Assembly: GCA_031082285.1 (NCBI GenBank)
Contig: JAVHLK010000030.1
Location: 1-53,734, forward strand
Direction: 5' to 3'
Source of the DNA: Desulfomonilaceae bacterium
GTDB taxonomy: Bacteria; Desulfobacterota; Desulfomonilia; Desulfomonilales; Desulfomonilaceae
Length of the DNA stretch: 53,734 bases
Shown: one piece after another, positions 35,677 through 45,256 of the stretch
How the letters are laid out: every line of letters starts with the position of its first letter
Numbering within the stretch: position 1 is the first letter of the stretch
The notes under the pieces: generated by a model
What the model was told of the DNA's origin: nothing
Databases searched by the model: none
Seen by the model: the letters and a program-made list of their open reading frames with translations, nothing else
Made by a program: the position numbers and the translations under genes

Positions 35677-37416
35677 ATGGAAAACGTGGAAACCCAAACC
35701 AACAACGACCTATCTGTCGAAGAAGACGGGCAGGACATTTCAAGAGAAGAGGATTTTGCCGAGCTTGTTGAAAGCAGCTTTCACAAGGTTCAAGAGGGCG
35801 AAGTAGTCACCGGGGTGGTTGTGCAGATAACGCCCGATTTCGTCATGATCGATGTGGGATCGAAATCCGAAGGACAGATTCCGGTCGACCAGTTCAAGGA
35901 CGAAGACGGCGAGCTCACGGTGAGTGTCGGCGACGAAGTTCAGGTTTTTCTCGAAGATACGGAGGAATCGTCCGGTCAGGTACGAATTTCCAAGAGCAAG
36001 GCCGACAAGATCCGAATATGGGATGAGATAGCCGAGATCTGCGACACGGAGAAGACGATATGCGGCAAAGTGGTGGCCCGTGTGAAGGGCGGTCTGCAGG
36101 TCGATATCGGCGTATCGGCATTCCTGCCCGGGTCTCAGGTGGATTTGCGCCCTGTTCGTAACTTTGAGAAGTACATTGGCGAGACATTTGAATTCAACGT
36201 CCTCAAGTACAATCGCAAGCGCGGCAATATCGTTCTGTCCCGCAGACCGCTCCTCGAGAAAGCGAAAGACAAGAAGAAGAACCTCATTCTCCATGCCATG
36301 GAAGGCTCCGGAGTCTTCATCGGAACCGTCAAGAACATTACCGATTACGGGGCCTTTATCGACCTCGGTGGAATCGACGGACTCCTTCACATCACCGACA
36401 TGTCGTGGGGACGTATTAACCATCCCTCCGACGTACTCAAGGTGGGCGACGAGTTGGAGGTAAAGGTCCTCAAATTCGACCAGGACAAGGAACGAGTTTC
36501 TCTGGGACTGAAACAGACTCAGCCCGATCCCTGGGAAAACGTCGACGAGAGGTACCCGTCAGACTCCAAATGGACGGGGACGGTGGTAAGCATCACCGAC
36601 TACGGGGTATTCGTGGAATTGGAGAAGGGAGTGGAAGGTCTCGTCCACATTTCCGAAATGGCCTGGACGAAGAAGCCGAGACATCCCTCGAAGCTCGTGC
36701 AGGTCGGTGAAGAAGTGGAAGTGATGGTCCTGAATGTGGACAAGGCTCAGAAACGGATATCACTGGGCATGAAGCAGCTCAAGCCCAATCCGTGGGACGT
36801 CATCGCCGAGCGGTACCCGGAAGGCACCAAGATAGAAGGAAAAATCAGAAACGTCACCGATTTCGGAATCTTCGTGGGCATCGACGAGGGCATCGACGGC
36901 CTAGTGCATATTTCCGACATTTCCTGGACCCAGCGGATCAAACACCCCGGGGAGATCTACAAGAAAGGCCAGACCGTCCAGGCCGTGGTTCTCAATATCG
37001 ACAAGGAGAACGAACGGTTCTCACTCGGAATCAAGCAGATTCACGAAGATCCGTGGGAGACCATTCCCGACAGGTATCCTCCGGGAACCAAGGTCAAGGG
37101 TAAGGTCACGTCGGTGACGGACTTCGGCGTGTTCCTCGAGATCGAAGAAGGCATTGAAGGCATGATTCACGTCTCGGAACTGTCCAAGGATCGGGTCAAC
37201 TCCCCGTCGGATTTCACTCAGGAAGGCGAGGAATTGAACGCAGTGGTCCTCAAGGTGAACAAGAAGGACAAGAAGATCGCCTTGTCGATCAAGAGTCTGG
37301 ACAGGGCCGGCGACTACGATCAGGTGAAAGGTTACATGCATAGCCAGGAAGTGGTGGCGTCCAATCTGGGCGACCTCCTGAAAGAAAACCTCGGCAATTC
37401 GTTCGGCAAGGAATAA
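35677..37416 (+). CDS. rpsA: 30S ribosomal protein S1
   Basis: A 579-residue protein with six S1 RNA-binding domains, preceded by an acidic N-terminal tail. S1 binds mRNA leaders and helps load them onto the 30S subunit. Typical repeat units are ITDYGAFIDLGGIDGLLHIT, VSITDYGVFVELEKGVEGLV, VTDFGIFVGIDEGIDGLVHI and VTDFGVFLEIEEGIEGMIHV, each with the (V/L)H(I/V)S end. A GGGGGTGG stretch lies before the ATG. The length equals that of the six-domain proteobacterial type. Its position after cmk and its strong promoter fit a highly expressed housekeeping gene. Confidence 0.96.
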   Translation: MENVETQTNNDLSVEEDGQDISREEDFAELVESSFHKVQEGEVVTGVVVQITPDFVMIDVGSKSEGQIPVDQFKDEDGELTVSVGDEVQVFLEDTEESSGQVRISKSKADKIRIWDEIAEICDTEKTICGKVVARVKGGLQVDIGVSAFLPGSQVDLRPVRNFEKYIGETFEFNVLKYNRKRGNIVLSRRPLLEKAKDKKKNLILHAMEGSGVFIGTVKNITDYGAFIDLGGIDGLLHITDMSWGRINHPSDVLKVGDELEVKVLKFDQDKERVSLGLKQTQPDPWENVDERYPSDSKWTGTVVSITDYGVFVELEKGVEGLVHISEMAWTKKPRHPSKLVQVGEEVEVMVLNVDKAQKRISLGMKQLKPNPWDVIAERYPEGTKIEGKIRNVTDFGIFVGIDEGIDGLVHISDISWTQRIKHPGEIYKKGQTVQAVVLNIDKENERFSLGIKQIHEDPWETIPDRYPPGTKVKGKVTSVTDFGVFLEIEEGIEGMIHVSELSKDRVNSPSDFTQEGEELNAVVLKVNKKDKKIALSIKSLDRAGDYDQVKGYMHSQEVVASNLGDLLKENLGNSFGKE

Positions 37417-37471
37417 GAGACTCACCACAGAGGCCGACTCCGGGCACTCTCACCAGGGACACAGGCGGTGG

Positions 37472-38917
37472 TCACGGCTTATCGTCCTTCTCAATCAGCA
37501 TCTTTGCTGCTGCGAGGGCCTGCTCTCTGGTCGTGATCTTGTCGCGGTCCCGGAGTTCCGCCAACTGCCTGAGAAGCTTCCCCACGTACGGCCCTGGTGC
37601 GATCCCAAAGGTACTCATCAAGTCGTGACCGTTGACAAGAGGGACGCGCCGCTTCTTCAGCCCCATGTACCACGTGAGAACTTCCCGCGCTCTCTCAAAG
37701 GCTCGCTCCCGTTCACCCTTGGGTCTCGCCGGCCCGCGGGAAGCGCTCAAGTCTGAAAGATACACCAGGAACAATCCCGGAAGATCCCTGTCGAATTTCC
37801 TGCACAAGCGATAGACTGCACGCTTCGAAACCGAATCGTCCGTAAGTATGGTCGGTCTCATGTGGCCCTCTATCATCCCCCCGACGATCTCCAACTCTCG
37901 TTTGGACAGTTTCATGCGCCGACCCGCATCGAGAAAAAGATCCCGAGAGACCTTTTCGTGCCCGAAAAAGCGAACTCTCCCCGTGGCATCCGACGTGCGG
38001 GTCCGAGGTTTGCCGGAATCGTGAAAGAGGATTACAAGTTTCAGCAGAGCGACCCGCGGACGACCCACGACGGGTTCCTCAAAGAGGTACGAGGTCACGG
38101 TATCGGTAACATCCCCAAAGAGTGTGGACCGATGAGCCACGATCCATTCGAGTCGCTCGATCGCCTCAAGGGTGTGGCCCCACACATCCAGGTGGTGGTA
38201 CTCATTCTGCCCGCACCCCTTCATGGGACGCAGTTCGGGGAGGACCGCGGCGAGCACTCCGTAAGACTCCATGGCTCTCAGCGCCGTGACGGACGATCCA
38301 CACGAGAGGACCGCAACGAACTCGTCTCTGATTCTCTCCCCGGCAACGTTGACAAGTGATTCGACGCACGGGGGGATCATGGAGGCAGTTTCCGAGGTCA
38401 CCTCAAAACCCAGGCTTGCACTGAACCGAAAGGCCCGGAGAATACGAATGGGATCGTCGCGGAATGAGTCGTTCGAGCAAGCCCGGATCCTCTTCTCCTT
38501 GATATCCGCGACCCCGCCCAACGGATCGATCGGCACGGTCATGCCGAATTGCAGCAGGTCCCGCATTTTGACGGCCAGAGCATTTATGGTGAAATCCCGG
38601 CGGGTTAGATCTTCAACAATATCCGACCCCTTGAACGCCGACACATCAATGGTGACCGCGTCTCCTTCGGTGAGCACCAGTCTCCCCGTGCCCCGGGTCC
38701 GGTCCAACGGTACAAACGCCGCGCCGGGGCCCAACGCATCAGCGATGTCCCGAGCAACGGCATACCCGTCCCCCTGCACGGCCAGGTCGATGTCCGTGCC
38801 TCGATCAAGTCCCATAAGATTGTCCCGAACCGCGCCGCCGACGACGTACGAATCTTCGGCCCGAAGCACGACCAGTTCCAGGACCGTCCGGACTCGTGGG
38901 TTAGACCAGAGTGTCAT
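37472..38917 (-). CDS. cca: CCA-adding tRNA nucleotidyltransferase/poly(A) polymerase family
   Basis: A 481-residue class II nucleotidyltransferase that adds or repairs the tRNA 3' CCA end. The N-terminus has YVVGGAVRDNLMG and the catalytic GTDIDLAV with its two Asp; LTRRDFTINALAV and FRDDPIRILRAFRFSA follow. The C-terminal half holds an HD phosphohydrolase domain (VILFHDSGKPRT, FFGHEKVS), as in the multifunctional type. The related poly(A) polymerase I cannot be fully excluded by sequence alone. No strong ribosome binding site precedes the ATG; the DUF3108 gene ends 41 bases upstream, suggesting one transcript. Confidence 0.9.
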   Translation of the reverse strand: MTLWSNPRVRTVLELVVLRAEDSYVVGGAVRDNLMGLDRGTDIDLAVQGDGYAVARDIADALGPGAAFVPLDRTRGTGRLVLTEGDAVTIDVSAFKGSDIVEDLTRRDFTINALAVKMRDLLQFGMTVPIDPLGGVADIKEKRIRACSNDSFRDDPIRILRAFRFSASLGFEVTSETASMIPPCVESLVNVAGERIRDEFVAVLSCGSSVTALRAMESYGVLAAVLPELRPMKGCGQNEYHHLDVWGHTLEAIERLEWIVAHRSTLFGDVTDTVTSYLFEEPVVGRPRVALLKLVILFHDSGKPRTRTSDATGRVRFFGHEKVSRDLFLDAGRRMKLSKRELEIVGGMIEGHMRPTILTDDSVSKRAVYRLCRKFDRDLPGLFLVYLSDLSASRGPARPKGERERAFERAREVLTWYMGLKKRRVPLVNGHDLMSTFGIAPGPYVGKLLRQLAELRDRDKITTREQALAAAKMLIEKDDKP

Positions 38918-38958
38918 GTCGGCAAGCGATGCGCGCGTAGTGGGACATCGTCCGAGAT

Positions 38959-39720
38959 TTAGTGGGCCTGCACCAATTCAAACCGGACCGTGCCCACGAT
39001 CGGGGAAGAAGTGAGAAGAAGCGGAATTCGATTCTGGTCATTGGAGATCCACAGTTGCCCCTTTGCAAGTTCTTCCTTTTCTCCGGTCAGCTTTACCAGT
39101 CGAAGTCCGAGTTTAACTGCCGGATGGACCCCCGTTTTCACCTTCACCTGCTCGGCGCCCATGAAATTCACGAAGAGACGGGATCTGTCCCTTCCATCGT
39201 AGATGTCCACGTACATGGGTTTCGTGAAATCTTTTTGGTTTCGCAGCAGAAATGCCGCGGTGATGGGATCGTACACATCCGAAAACGCCTCGGAGTGAGT
39301 CTCCCGCTCGCGCCCCAGTACCTTGTTGACGTTCACGGTCTTTTTACCGTGGTCAAAGTCCACCTCAACCAACTCATGTCTCAACAAATTGGATCTCAGA
39401 TTGTACGAGTAGGTTTTGGGTCGAAACGTTTTGGCCGTAAACGTGGCCTGGACTCTGCTCCAAATCTCGCAAACGGCCTTTAGCAACCCGTCGGAAACGG
39501 CCTGGGCAGTGACCGTCACATCCTTCCGTTTGGGATCGATCTTGGTCGTTATATCGCCGTGACCGGCCTTGCGTCCGTTCCAGGTCACCTCGTACCGGAG
39601 GATCTCATGAGGCTCCGATGCCGTCAAATACGGAGGCGCCGCGGCCATGACCGCGGCGAACAGTACCAAGAGAGCGAGGCCACGGGAACCGCTCTTCCTC
39701 GTTGCGTGCGTGCCTGTCAT
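38959..39720 (-). CDS. DUF3108-family exported protein
   Basis: A 253-residue protein with an N-terminal signal sequence (GLALLVLFAAVMAAAPP) and a DUF3108 domain: ILRYEVTWNGRKAGHGDI at its start, then SVYDPITAAFLL-like text (DVYDPITAAFLLRNQ) and GQLWISNDQNRIPLLL near the end. The family is periplasmic with a beta-sheet fold and unknown activity. AAGGA lies just before the ATG. It falls in a minus-strand run of envelope genes (L,D-transpeptidase, lipoprotein, this gene), which hints at a cell-envelope role. Confidence 0.85.
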   Translation of the reverse strand: MTGTHATRKSGSRGLALLVLFAAVMAAAPPYLTASEPHEILRYEVTWNGRKAGHGDITTKIDPKRKDVTVTAQAVSDGLLKAVCEIWSRVQATFTAKTFRPKTYSYNLRSNLLRHELVEVDFDHGKKTVNVNKVLGRERETHSEAFSDVYDPITAAFLLRNQKDFTKPMYVDIYDGRDRSRLFVNFMGAEQVKVKTGVHPAVKLGLRLVKLTGEKEELAKGQLWISNDQNRIPLLLTSSPIVGTVRFELVQAH

Positions 39721-39851
39721 AATCCTTCCGTTACCTTACATGCGACACAAGTGACCCGGTGAAGAAGGCCCCACGGCCTGCTGCATCATGGAACACCCAC
39801 TACCGGAACACCGAAAAGCACACTTCATGCGACAAAAGACGTTCATGCACT

Positions 39852-40322
39852 TCAGCGGAAACGTCGCCAGTAGAACTTCTTTTCAAGTTCCGGCATGACG
39901 ATGGTGAGAGTGTCTTCCGTCAGTTGATAAGGCCACTTGGCGGAATTCCCCACGTCGTCGACGATGTTGATCTGTTCGCCGTCAAGACTGTACGTCCCGG
40001 TTCGGCTCTTTAGCTGACTCGAAGTGTCCTTGTCGAGTCGGTTGAATATGATCTGACCCTTGTCGGTGAATTCAATCAGCGTGCGAGTGGCTTCACGCGG
40101 CCGTTGCTGATCGCCCCGGTTGTCGACCTGATAGAGCAGTTCCCAGGTGTCGACGAGTCCCCTGTCCAACCCTACCCCGGTCGTCAACGGTTCGGTCGAA
40201 GCGGCGGCAGGCGGAGGCTCAACCTTGGCGCTCTTGGGAAGCGACATGCTCAGACATGAGGTGCACAACACAGGCACGAGACACAACAGTATTTTCACAA
40301 AAGTCCTGGAGACGGAAGGCAT
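39852..40322 (-). CDS. Small predicted lipoprotein
   Basis: A 156-residue product with an N-terminal hydrophobic signal (ILLCLVPVLC) and a likely lipidated Cys in LCTSCLSM; the box is not ideal because the -3 residue is Cys. A Pro/Ala linker and a compact beta domain follow (TWELLYQVDNRGDQQ, IIFNRLDKDTSS, GTYSLDGEQINIVDD), resembling small lipocalin-like lipoproteins. No named family is claimed. The ATG at 40322 is used; the frame upstream overlaps the previous gene. It lies 74 bases after the L,D-transpeptidase. Confidence 0.7.
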   Translation of the reverse strand: MPSVSRTFVKILLCLVPVLCTSCLSMSLPKSAKVEPPPAAASTEPLTTGVGLDRGLVDTWELLYQVDNRGDQQRPREATRTLIEFTDKGQIIFNRLDKDTSSQLKSRTGTYSLDGEQINIVDDVGNSAKWPYQLTEDTLTIVMPELEKKFYWRRFR

Positions 40323-40396
40323 GACGAATCCTGCAAGTCGAACGGACCTCACCTTCTGAGATCCGGTAGAGCTCACATTGCCGGGCCGCATATTCA

Positions 40397-41425
40397 CTAC
40401 CACAAACTCCGGAAAACCCGTTCTTGAGCGCCGTCACTTTGTGACGCCACCGTAGCCCTGTTCCGTTCGGATTCAGCCGGGGAGGCCTTCTCCTCAGTCT
40501 CCGTCCGGACGGGTTTGGCTGCGGCCGTTCGTATGGGGAATTCGCCCTTGGCCAGGCGAGTAAGGAACGGAGCGTCCACTATGATGCAGTACGAACCGAC
40601 ATCCAGCGTATGAAAGACGGCCTCTGCATCCTGCCAATCCAATCCCAGACATCCGTGAGTGAGACGCCCTCCCGTCGCTTCAGCATAATGAATATATCGC
40701 GTTCCGTCAAATACGAGCTTGTAGCGGAAAAAACCGGGAACCCGGCGATCCTCCCACCTTTGTGGTATGGGCTCCCCTTCTTCAATGAAGTACCAGTCCG
40801 GCCGGATCCAGTCATCCACCGGGACCTTGCTCCTGATCGGGAATATTCCCACGGGAGTCTCAAAAGCCCCCACACTCGTACGCCCCTTTCCGATGGCCAC
40901 GGGCCCAATTCTCAAGAGTTTGCCGTCCCGGTTATACAAGTAGAACTGAAAGTTCCGCTTGTCGATTACTACGAACGCCTTACCGTTTTTCTTGGCCAGG
41001 GTCTGCGAGATTCTTTGCGCTTCGGCCATGACTCGGCCAACGTGCCCTTGGCTGTTTGTCGACGGGAGAGAATAGTCGTCGTAGAGCTGCGGGTGCGATC
41101 GCCGTCTTTCTTCCTCCGCGGAATACTGTGTTTGCGTGCGCTCGACCTGCTCCCGGAGGATCCGTTCGGCATCTCTCTCATCATATTGCAGGTTCGCCGT
41201 GGAATTCGCATAAGGATGCCCCTGCCGGCGGCCCGCCTCGCCTCCCTGATTCCAACCCTGCCCCGGGGTGTACCAAGGCCCCGATTGGTACGGATTCTGG
41301 GCTCCGGGATACGTATCCTGGTAGTATTGCGCGCCCGCCGGCAACACAACAAGACATGCAACCATCATACAGCCTAAATTTGTTAAAGAGTTTCGGATGA
41401 TTATGGCCCAGTTTTCTCGATTCAC
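40397..41425 (-). CDS. L,D-transpeptidase (YkuD domain)
   Basis: A 342-residue exported enzyme. A signal segment (LGCMMVACLVVLPAGAQ) is followed by a Tyr/Pro/Gly/Gln-rich linker and a charged helical stretch. The YkuD domain (about 145-290) includes AFVVIDKRNFQFYLYNRDG, GAFETPVGIFPIRSK and the catalytic TGGRLTHGCLGLDW with His and Cys. These enzymes make 3-3 cross-links in peptidoglycan or attach proteins to it. GGAGGAG lies upstream, though 13 bases from the ATG. A near-perfect promoter precedes it, and it is the first gene of the run ending in cca. Confidence 0.9.
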   Translation of the reverse strand: MNRENWAIIIRNSLTNLGCMMVACLVVLPAGAQYYQDTYPGAQNPYQSGPWYTPGQGWNQGGEAGRRQGHPYANSTANLQYDERDAERILREQVERTQTQYSAEEERRRSHPQLYDDYSLPSTNSQGHVGRVMAEAQRISQTLAKKNGKAFVVIDKRNFQFYLYNRDGKLLRIGPVAIGKGRTSVGAFETPVGIFPIRSKVPVDDWIRPDWYFIEEGEPIPQRWEDRRVPGFFRYKLVFDGTRYIHYAEATGGRLTHGCLGLDWQDAEAVFHTLDVGSYCIIVDAPFLTRLAKGEFPIRTAAAKPVRTETEEKASPAESERNRATVASQSDGAQERVFRSLW

Positions 41426-41461
41426 TTCGAAAACTCCTCCATTAGGTTGAAATCGTTTCCA

Positions 41462-41490
41462 TCTATATTAGAAATCCGTACCCCTGTCAA
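41462..41490 (-). promoter_or_regulatory. Near-consensus sigma-70 promoter for the L,D-transpeptidase gene
   Basis: On the minus strand, TTGACA (perfect), 17 bases, TATAGA (five of six). Transcription would start near 41455, with a leader of about 30 bases. It is one of the best promoters in the window. Confidence 0.7.
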
Positions 41491-41556
41491 CAATCGTTGT
41501 CCGGTCTCGAGTTGGTCGATCGCAACCCTCACCCATTGTATCCGGGATGGGGCGGA

Positions 41557-42918
41557 TCATGCAAGCAGACCGTATTTCTTCATCTTATACTGTAGGTTAC
41601 TCCTGGACACTCCCAAGATTTTGGCAGCTTGTGCCTGAACGTTTCGTGTTTTCTTGAGGGCCTGTCGGATCATTCGTTCCTCAATGGCATCGAGGGTTTC
41701 CGCCAGCCCCCTCTCCCAAGAGATGAGCGTGTCCAACCCTTCTTCTATTTCCGGCGATTCACGAATCTCGGGGGGAAGATCCTCCGGTTTAATCGTCGTG
41801 CCTCTACACAGGACCAGCGCCCTTTCAATCACGTTTTCCAGCTCCCTGACATTCCCCGGCCATGAGTACCGATAGAGTGCGCTCATTACCTCCGGGTCGA
41901 CGTCATTCACGGTTCTGCCGAGCTTATCCCCGAACTTCGTGATGAAATGGGCCGTGAGAAACGGGATATCGGAACGTCGATCCCGCAACGGCGGAACGTC
42001 AATGCGAACCACATTGAGTCTGAAGTACAGGTCCTCTCTAAAGCGACCCGCGTCCACTTCGTCCTTCAATTCCTTGTTCGTGGCTGCGATGATGCGTACG
42101 TTCACTCGAATTTCGTGATTCCCGCCGACTCGTTGAAACTCCTGCTCCTGGAGCACCCGCAGGAGCTTGACTTGCAGACTGAGAGACATTTCGCCCACTT
42201 CGTCGAGAAACAGCGATCCGCCGTCGGCAAATTCGAACTTGCCCTGTCGAAGACTCGTCGCTCCGGTAAATGCCCCTTTCTCGTACCCGAACAGTTCCGA
42301 CTCCAGCAGGTTCTCGGGCACCGCGGCACAGTTGATCGAGACGAACGGAGCGGAGCTGCGTGAGGAGGCCTTGTGGAGTCCTCGTGCAATAAGTTCCTTA
42401 CCGGTCCCGGACTCCCCCACCACCAACGCGGTCGTGGGTGTATCAGCGACTCGCTTCATCATGGTGAACACGGTGTCCATCGCCTTGGATTTGCCCACAA
42501 TGTTGCCCCAGACGCTGCCAAGCTCCGTCTCCAGGTGCCTGATATTTCTCATGAGCGATCGTTTTTCCGCGCCTCGGGCCACTGCTCTCTTGACATCCTT
42601 GTTGTCGAAAGGTTTCTGCAAATGGTCCAGGGCGCCCTTTTTCATGGCTTCCACTGCCTGGTCCACTTCCGCGTACGCGGTCATGAGAATGACCGGAAGG
42701 TCCGGATCCACTTGCTTGATCCTGTCCAGGAGATCGATTCCGGACATCCCCGGCATCTTGATGTCCGACAGCACCGTGTCAACCGGTTTGGCTTGAATGA
42801 TTTCAAGGGCTTCCGAACCCGATGACGCGGTCAGAACACGGTAGCCTTCGTCCTCAAGCATGTCCTCGAGCACCACGAGATAGTTCTTTTCATCGTCAAC
42901 AACCAGCACCGTTGTCAT
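41557..42918 (-). CDS. Sigma-54-dependent response regulator (NtrC/ZraR-like)
   Basis: A 453-residue activator with receiver (acidic pair D8/D9, phospho-acceptor D52 in SDIKMPGMSG), AAA+ domain (GESGTGKE, ELFGYEKGAFTGA, GGSLFLDEVGEMS) and a C-terminal Fis-type helix-turn-helix (NVQAQAAKILGVSRSNLQYK). All residues for phosphorylation, ATP hydrolysis and sigma-54 contact are present. It follows the kinase gene on the same strand by 11 bases, forming a cognate pair. Target genes are not evident; no sigma-54 promoter was found next to it. Confidence 0.93.
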   Translation of the reverse strand: MTTVLVVDDEKNYLVVLEDMLEDEGYRVLTASSGSEALEIIQAKPVDTVLSDIKMPGMSGIDLLDRIKQVDPDLPVILMTAYAEVDQAVEAMKKGALDHLQKPFDNKDVKRAVARGAEKRSLMRNIRHLETELGSVWGNIVGKSKAMDTVFTMMKRVADTPTTALVVGESGTGKELIARGLHKASSRSSAPFVSINCAAVPENLLESELFGYEKGAFTGATSLRQGKFEFADGGSLFLDEVGEMSLSLQVKLLRVLQEQEFQRVGGNHEIRVNVRIIAATNKELKDEVDAGRFREDLYFRLNVVRIDVPPLRDRRSDIPFLTAHFITKFGDKLGRTVNDVDPEVMSALYRYSWPGNVRELENVIERALVLCRGTTIKPEDLPPEIRESPEIEEGLDTLISWERGLAETLDAIEERMIRQALKKTRNVQAQAAKILGVSRSNLQYKMKKYGLLA

Positions 42919-42929
42919 GTGAACGCCTG

Positions 42930-44375
42930 TCAGCTCATTTCCTTTCTCTCGGTGTCCGGACCGCTGCGAGGCAAACGGATGGTGAACACCGTTCCCCTGC
43001 CCTCCTCGCTCTCGACGGAGAGTTCTCCGCCGTGGGCCGTGATGATGTTGTGAACAACGGACAGACCGAGTCCCGTACCCATCTCATTCGTAGTGAAAAA
43101 CGGCGTGAAGACCTTCTGCAGATTCTCGTGTCGTATTCCGTGGCCGTTGTCGGAAAAATCGACCCGCACCATGGAATCGGACAGTCCGGTGGTTATGGTG
43201 ATGGCCCCTTCCTCTTCCATGGCCTCAAACGCGTTCATCGCCATGTTCAGGAACGCCTGATACAGGAGGTCCGCGTCGCCCATGATCACCGGTCGGTCTC
43301 CGTTGGTCTGCACCTCGGCCCATCGAATTCGTCGGCTCTGGATTTCGTGATCAAGGTTGTTGCGGACCCGAGATACTACGTCTCTCACATCGATCGGGAA
43401 CAGGGCCGGGGAACGCGGCCGAGCAAAATCGAGAAAATCCTTCAGTATGTTGCTCAGTCGAGTGGCTTCTTCCACTATGATTCCACAAAGTTTGCCTATT
43501 CGTGCGGGATCCGGCGAAGATTTCTTCACGAGTACTTCCGCAGAAGACTTGATGATACCCAGAGGATTTCGGATCTCGTGAGCGATAGTGGCCACCATTT
43601 GACCGATTGATGCAAGCTTCTCGGATTGCTGCAACTGCTCCTCGAGCCTTTTCCGCTCCTTTCCTCTCTCAATGAGTATTCGTTCACCCCGACGCACAAT
43701 AAGCGTGAGGGTGATGAACAGGAAGGCCATGAGGCCGACGGCTACAAGGATGATGACCATAATGGATCGTTGAACGGTCGTGTACTGATCGGTCACGTCT
43801 TGAGTGATCTGGATGACTCCGTAAATCCTGCCGAGCATCCAGTAGTTGCCCGCCCCCTCTCTGAGCGGATAATAGGTGTCCGCCAACCGGCTGCTGTGCC
43901 ATTGACCCGACGGCCCCTTTTCCTCGCGAATGACCGTAAGATCGTCTCCCCTGAGTGCCTTCTCCGCGGGTGAATCCTTGGGTTCGTACTGTCCGATCAG
44001 GTCGTATTGCGTGCTATAAACAATCTTCCTCTTATCGTCTATGACCTTGATGCGTTGTATCTTGAGGCCGTATGTGAAGTCCTTGATCAACGAGTCGAGG
44101 GCGCCGAATTGATCCCATTTGCGCAGATCCATCGGGACGCCTCGGGCCTTCAACGGCGCGTAAAACCCTACGAATATGTTGTAGTTCAGGTTCTCCGCGA
44201 GTAAGCGGGCGTAGTTCTGAGCCCCCTTCAGCAGCGTGTTGACGCTTCTCGTGTAAAGGAACGTACCCAACAGGAAGGTCACGATGACGATGACCACGAA
44301 ACCTGAAATAATGAAGTACTTCAGCAGCCTGAAGGGCCCGCCTCGGGGTATGACTGGAAAAGGGTCCTTAGCCAT
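42930..44375 (-). CDS. Membrane sensor histidine kinase
   Basis: A 481-residue kinase: membrane helix 1 (about 20-42), a periplasmic sensor of about 160 residues that resembles single Cache domains (IQRIKVIDDKRKIVYSTQY), membrane helix 2 (about 203-226), then HisKA with His266 in ATIAHEIRNPLGI and a HATPase with NMAMNAFEAM, DNGHGI and GTGLGLSVV. The Glu after the His is present, unlike the kinase at 10670. The ATG at 44375 is preferred to a GTG at 44399. The cognate regulator lies 11 bases downstream. The signal sensed is unknown. Confidence 0.92.
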   Translation of the reverse strand: MAKDPFPVIPRGGPFRLLKYFIISGFVVIVIVTFLLGTFLYTRSVNTLLKGAQNYARLLAENLNYNIFVGFYAPLKARGVPMDLRKWDQFGALDSLIKDFTYGLKIQRIKVIDDKRKIVYSTQYDLIGQYEPKDSPAEKALRGDDLTVIREEKGPSGQWHSSRLADTYYPLREGAGNYWMLGRIYGVIQITQDVTDQYTTVQRSIMVIILVAVGLMAFLFITLTLIVRRGERILIERGKERKRLEEQLQQSEKLASIGQMVATIAHEIRNPLGIIKSSAEVLVKKSSPDPARIGKLCGIIVEEATRLSNILKDFLDFARPRSPALFPIDVRDVVSRVRNNLDHEIQSRRIRWAEVQTNGDRPVIMGDADLLYQAFLNMAMNAFEAMEEEGAITITTGLSDSMVRVDFSDNGHGIRHENLQKVFTPFFTTNEMGTGLGLSVVHNIITAHGGELSVESEEGRGTVFTIRLPRSGPDTERKEMS

Positions 44376-44722
44376 GCCGTTCACCCGTCCGTCGTCCACG
44401 TCGCACCGTGCAAATTACCATTCGGGAAAGCCCGGGTAAAGGAAAAGGATTTCAGTAAATGGTACACGCGTTCCCCCTGAGAGGAGTCGTTGCCGCGTAC
44501 ACGCGCAACATCGCGGAGCTGCTCCCGGGGGCCGGGACACATGTCCCATTGATTCTCTTTAGAAAGGGGATACTCACAAAGATATGAAGAGCATCAGGAC
44601 GGCCGGGTCCGCCCGGCTCGGGCATTCGGGTACCGCACGAATGACGCCTCGGGCGGAATGATCCTCCTTTGGCGAACGAGATTCGAGAGGGAACGTCCGA
44701 TCCGAAACGGCCGGCTCGGCGA
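44376..44722. other. Gap upstream of the second kinase pair
   Basis: These 347 bases separate the kinase start from the stop of the bifunctional-nuclease-family gene, all on the minus strand. I see no gene, no clear -35/-10 pair and no sigma-54 element. The promoter for the kinase-regulator pair must lie here but is not obvious. Confidence 0.35.
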
Positions 44723-45256
44723 CTACGCGTTTCCCAGATCGTCCGGATTCATCCTCTCGAGGATTTTTGTCAGTTCCTCATCGGTCTGCTCAACGTCCTC
44801 CTGAGTGAAAATCGCCTTCTGAGTCTGTCCCTCCTCCTGGTCGGGTCGAGTCATTCCCTCAATAACCTTCTCGCTGACGAAGATAGGCACCCCCGTCCAG
44901 GTAGCCAAGACCAGGGAGTCCGAAGGCCGCGCATCGACGGTGATCAGTTTGGTATCGGAACCTCTGAGATAGATCGTGGCAAAGTACGTATGATCCTTCA
45001 GGTCGTCTATCTCGATATGCTCAATCCGGACGCCGGCCTTGTCAATGATGTTTCTCATCAGTTCGTGGGTCAAGGGACGCTGGAACACTTCCTTGTTCAT
45101 CGCTCTCTGGAGTGCCATGGCCTCCACCGGTCCGATCCAGATGTACAGATCCCGCTCTCCGTTCTTTTCCTTCAGTATGACCACCGGTTGCATGTTTCGG
45201 CTGTCCGATGCAATTCCGATGACACTCATCTCCTTGAACTCTGTGGAACGCTTCAT
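44723..45256 (-). CDS. Bifunctional nuclease (DUF151) family protein
   Basis: A 177-residue cytoplasmic protein with the BFN/DUF151 domain: QPVVILKEKNGERDLYIWIG, then AMALQRAMN, PLTHELMRNIIDKAG and RPSDSLVLATWTGVPIFVSE. The plant founding member has DNase and RNase activity; in bacteria the role is largely unknown. A Glu-rich C-terminus follows the domain (DVEQTDEELTKILERM). The ATG at 45256 has GAGG five bases before it; upstream ATG 45295 does not. It is a single gene. Confidence 0.85.
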   Translation of the reverse strand: MKRSTEFKEMSVIGIASDSRNMQPVVILKEKNGERDLYIWIGPVEAMALQRAMNKEVFQRPLTHELMRNIIDKAGVRIEHIEIDDLKDHTYFATIYLRGSDTKLITVDARPSDSLVLATWTGVPIFVSEKVIEGMTRPDQEEGQTQKAIFTQEDVEQTDEELTKILERMNPDDLGNA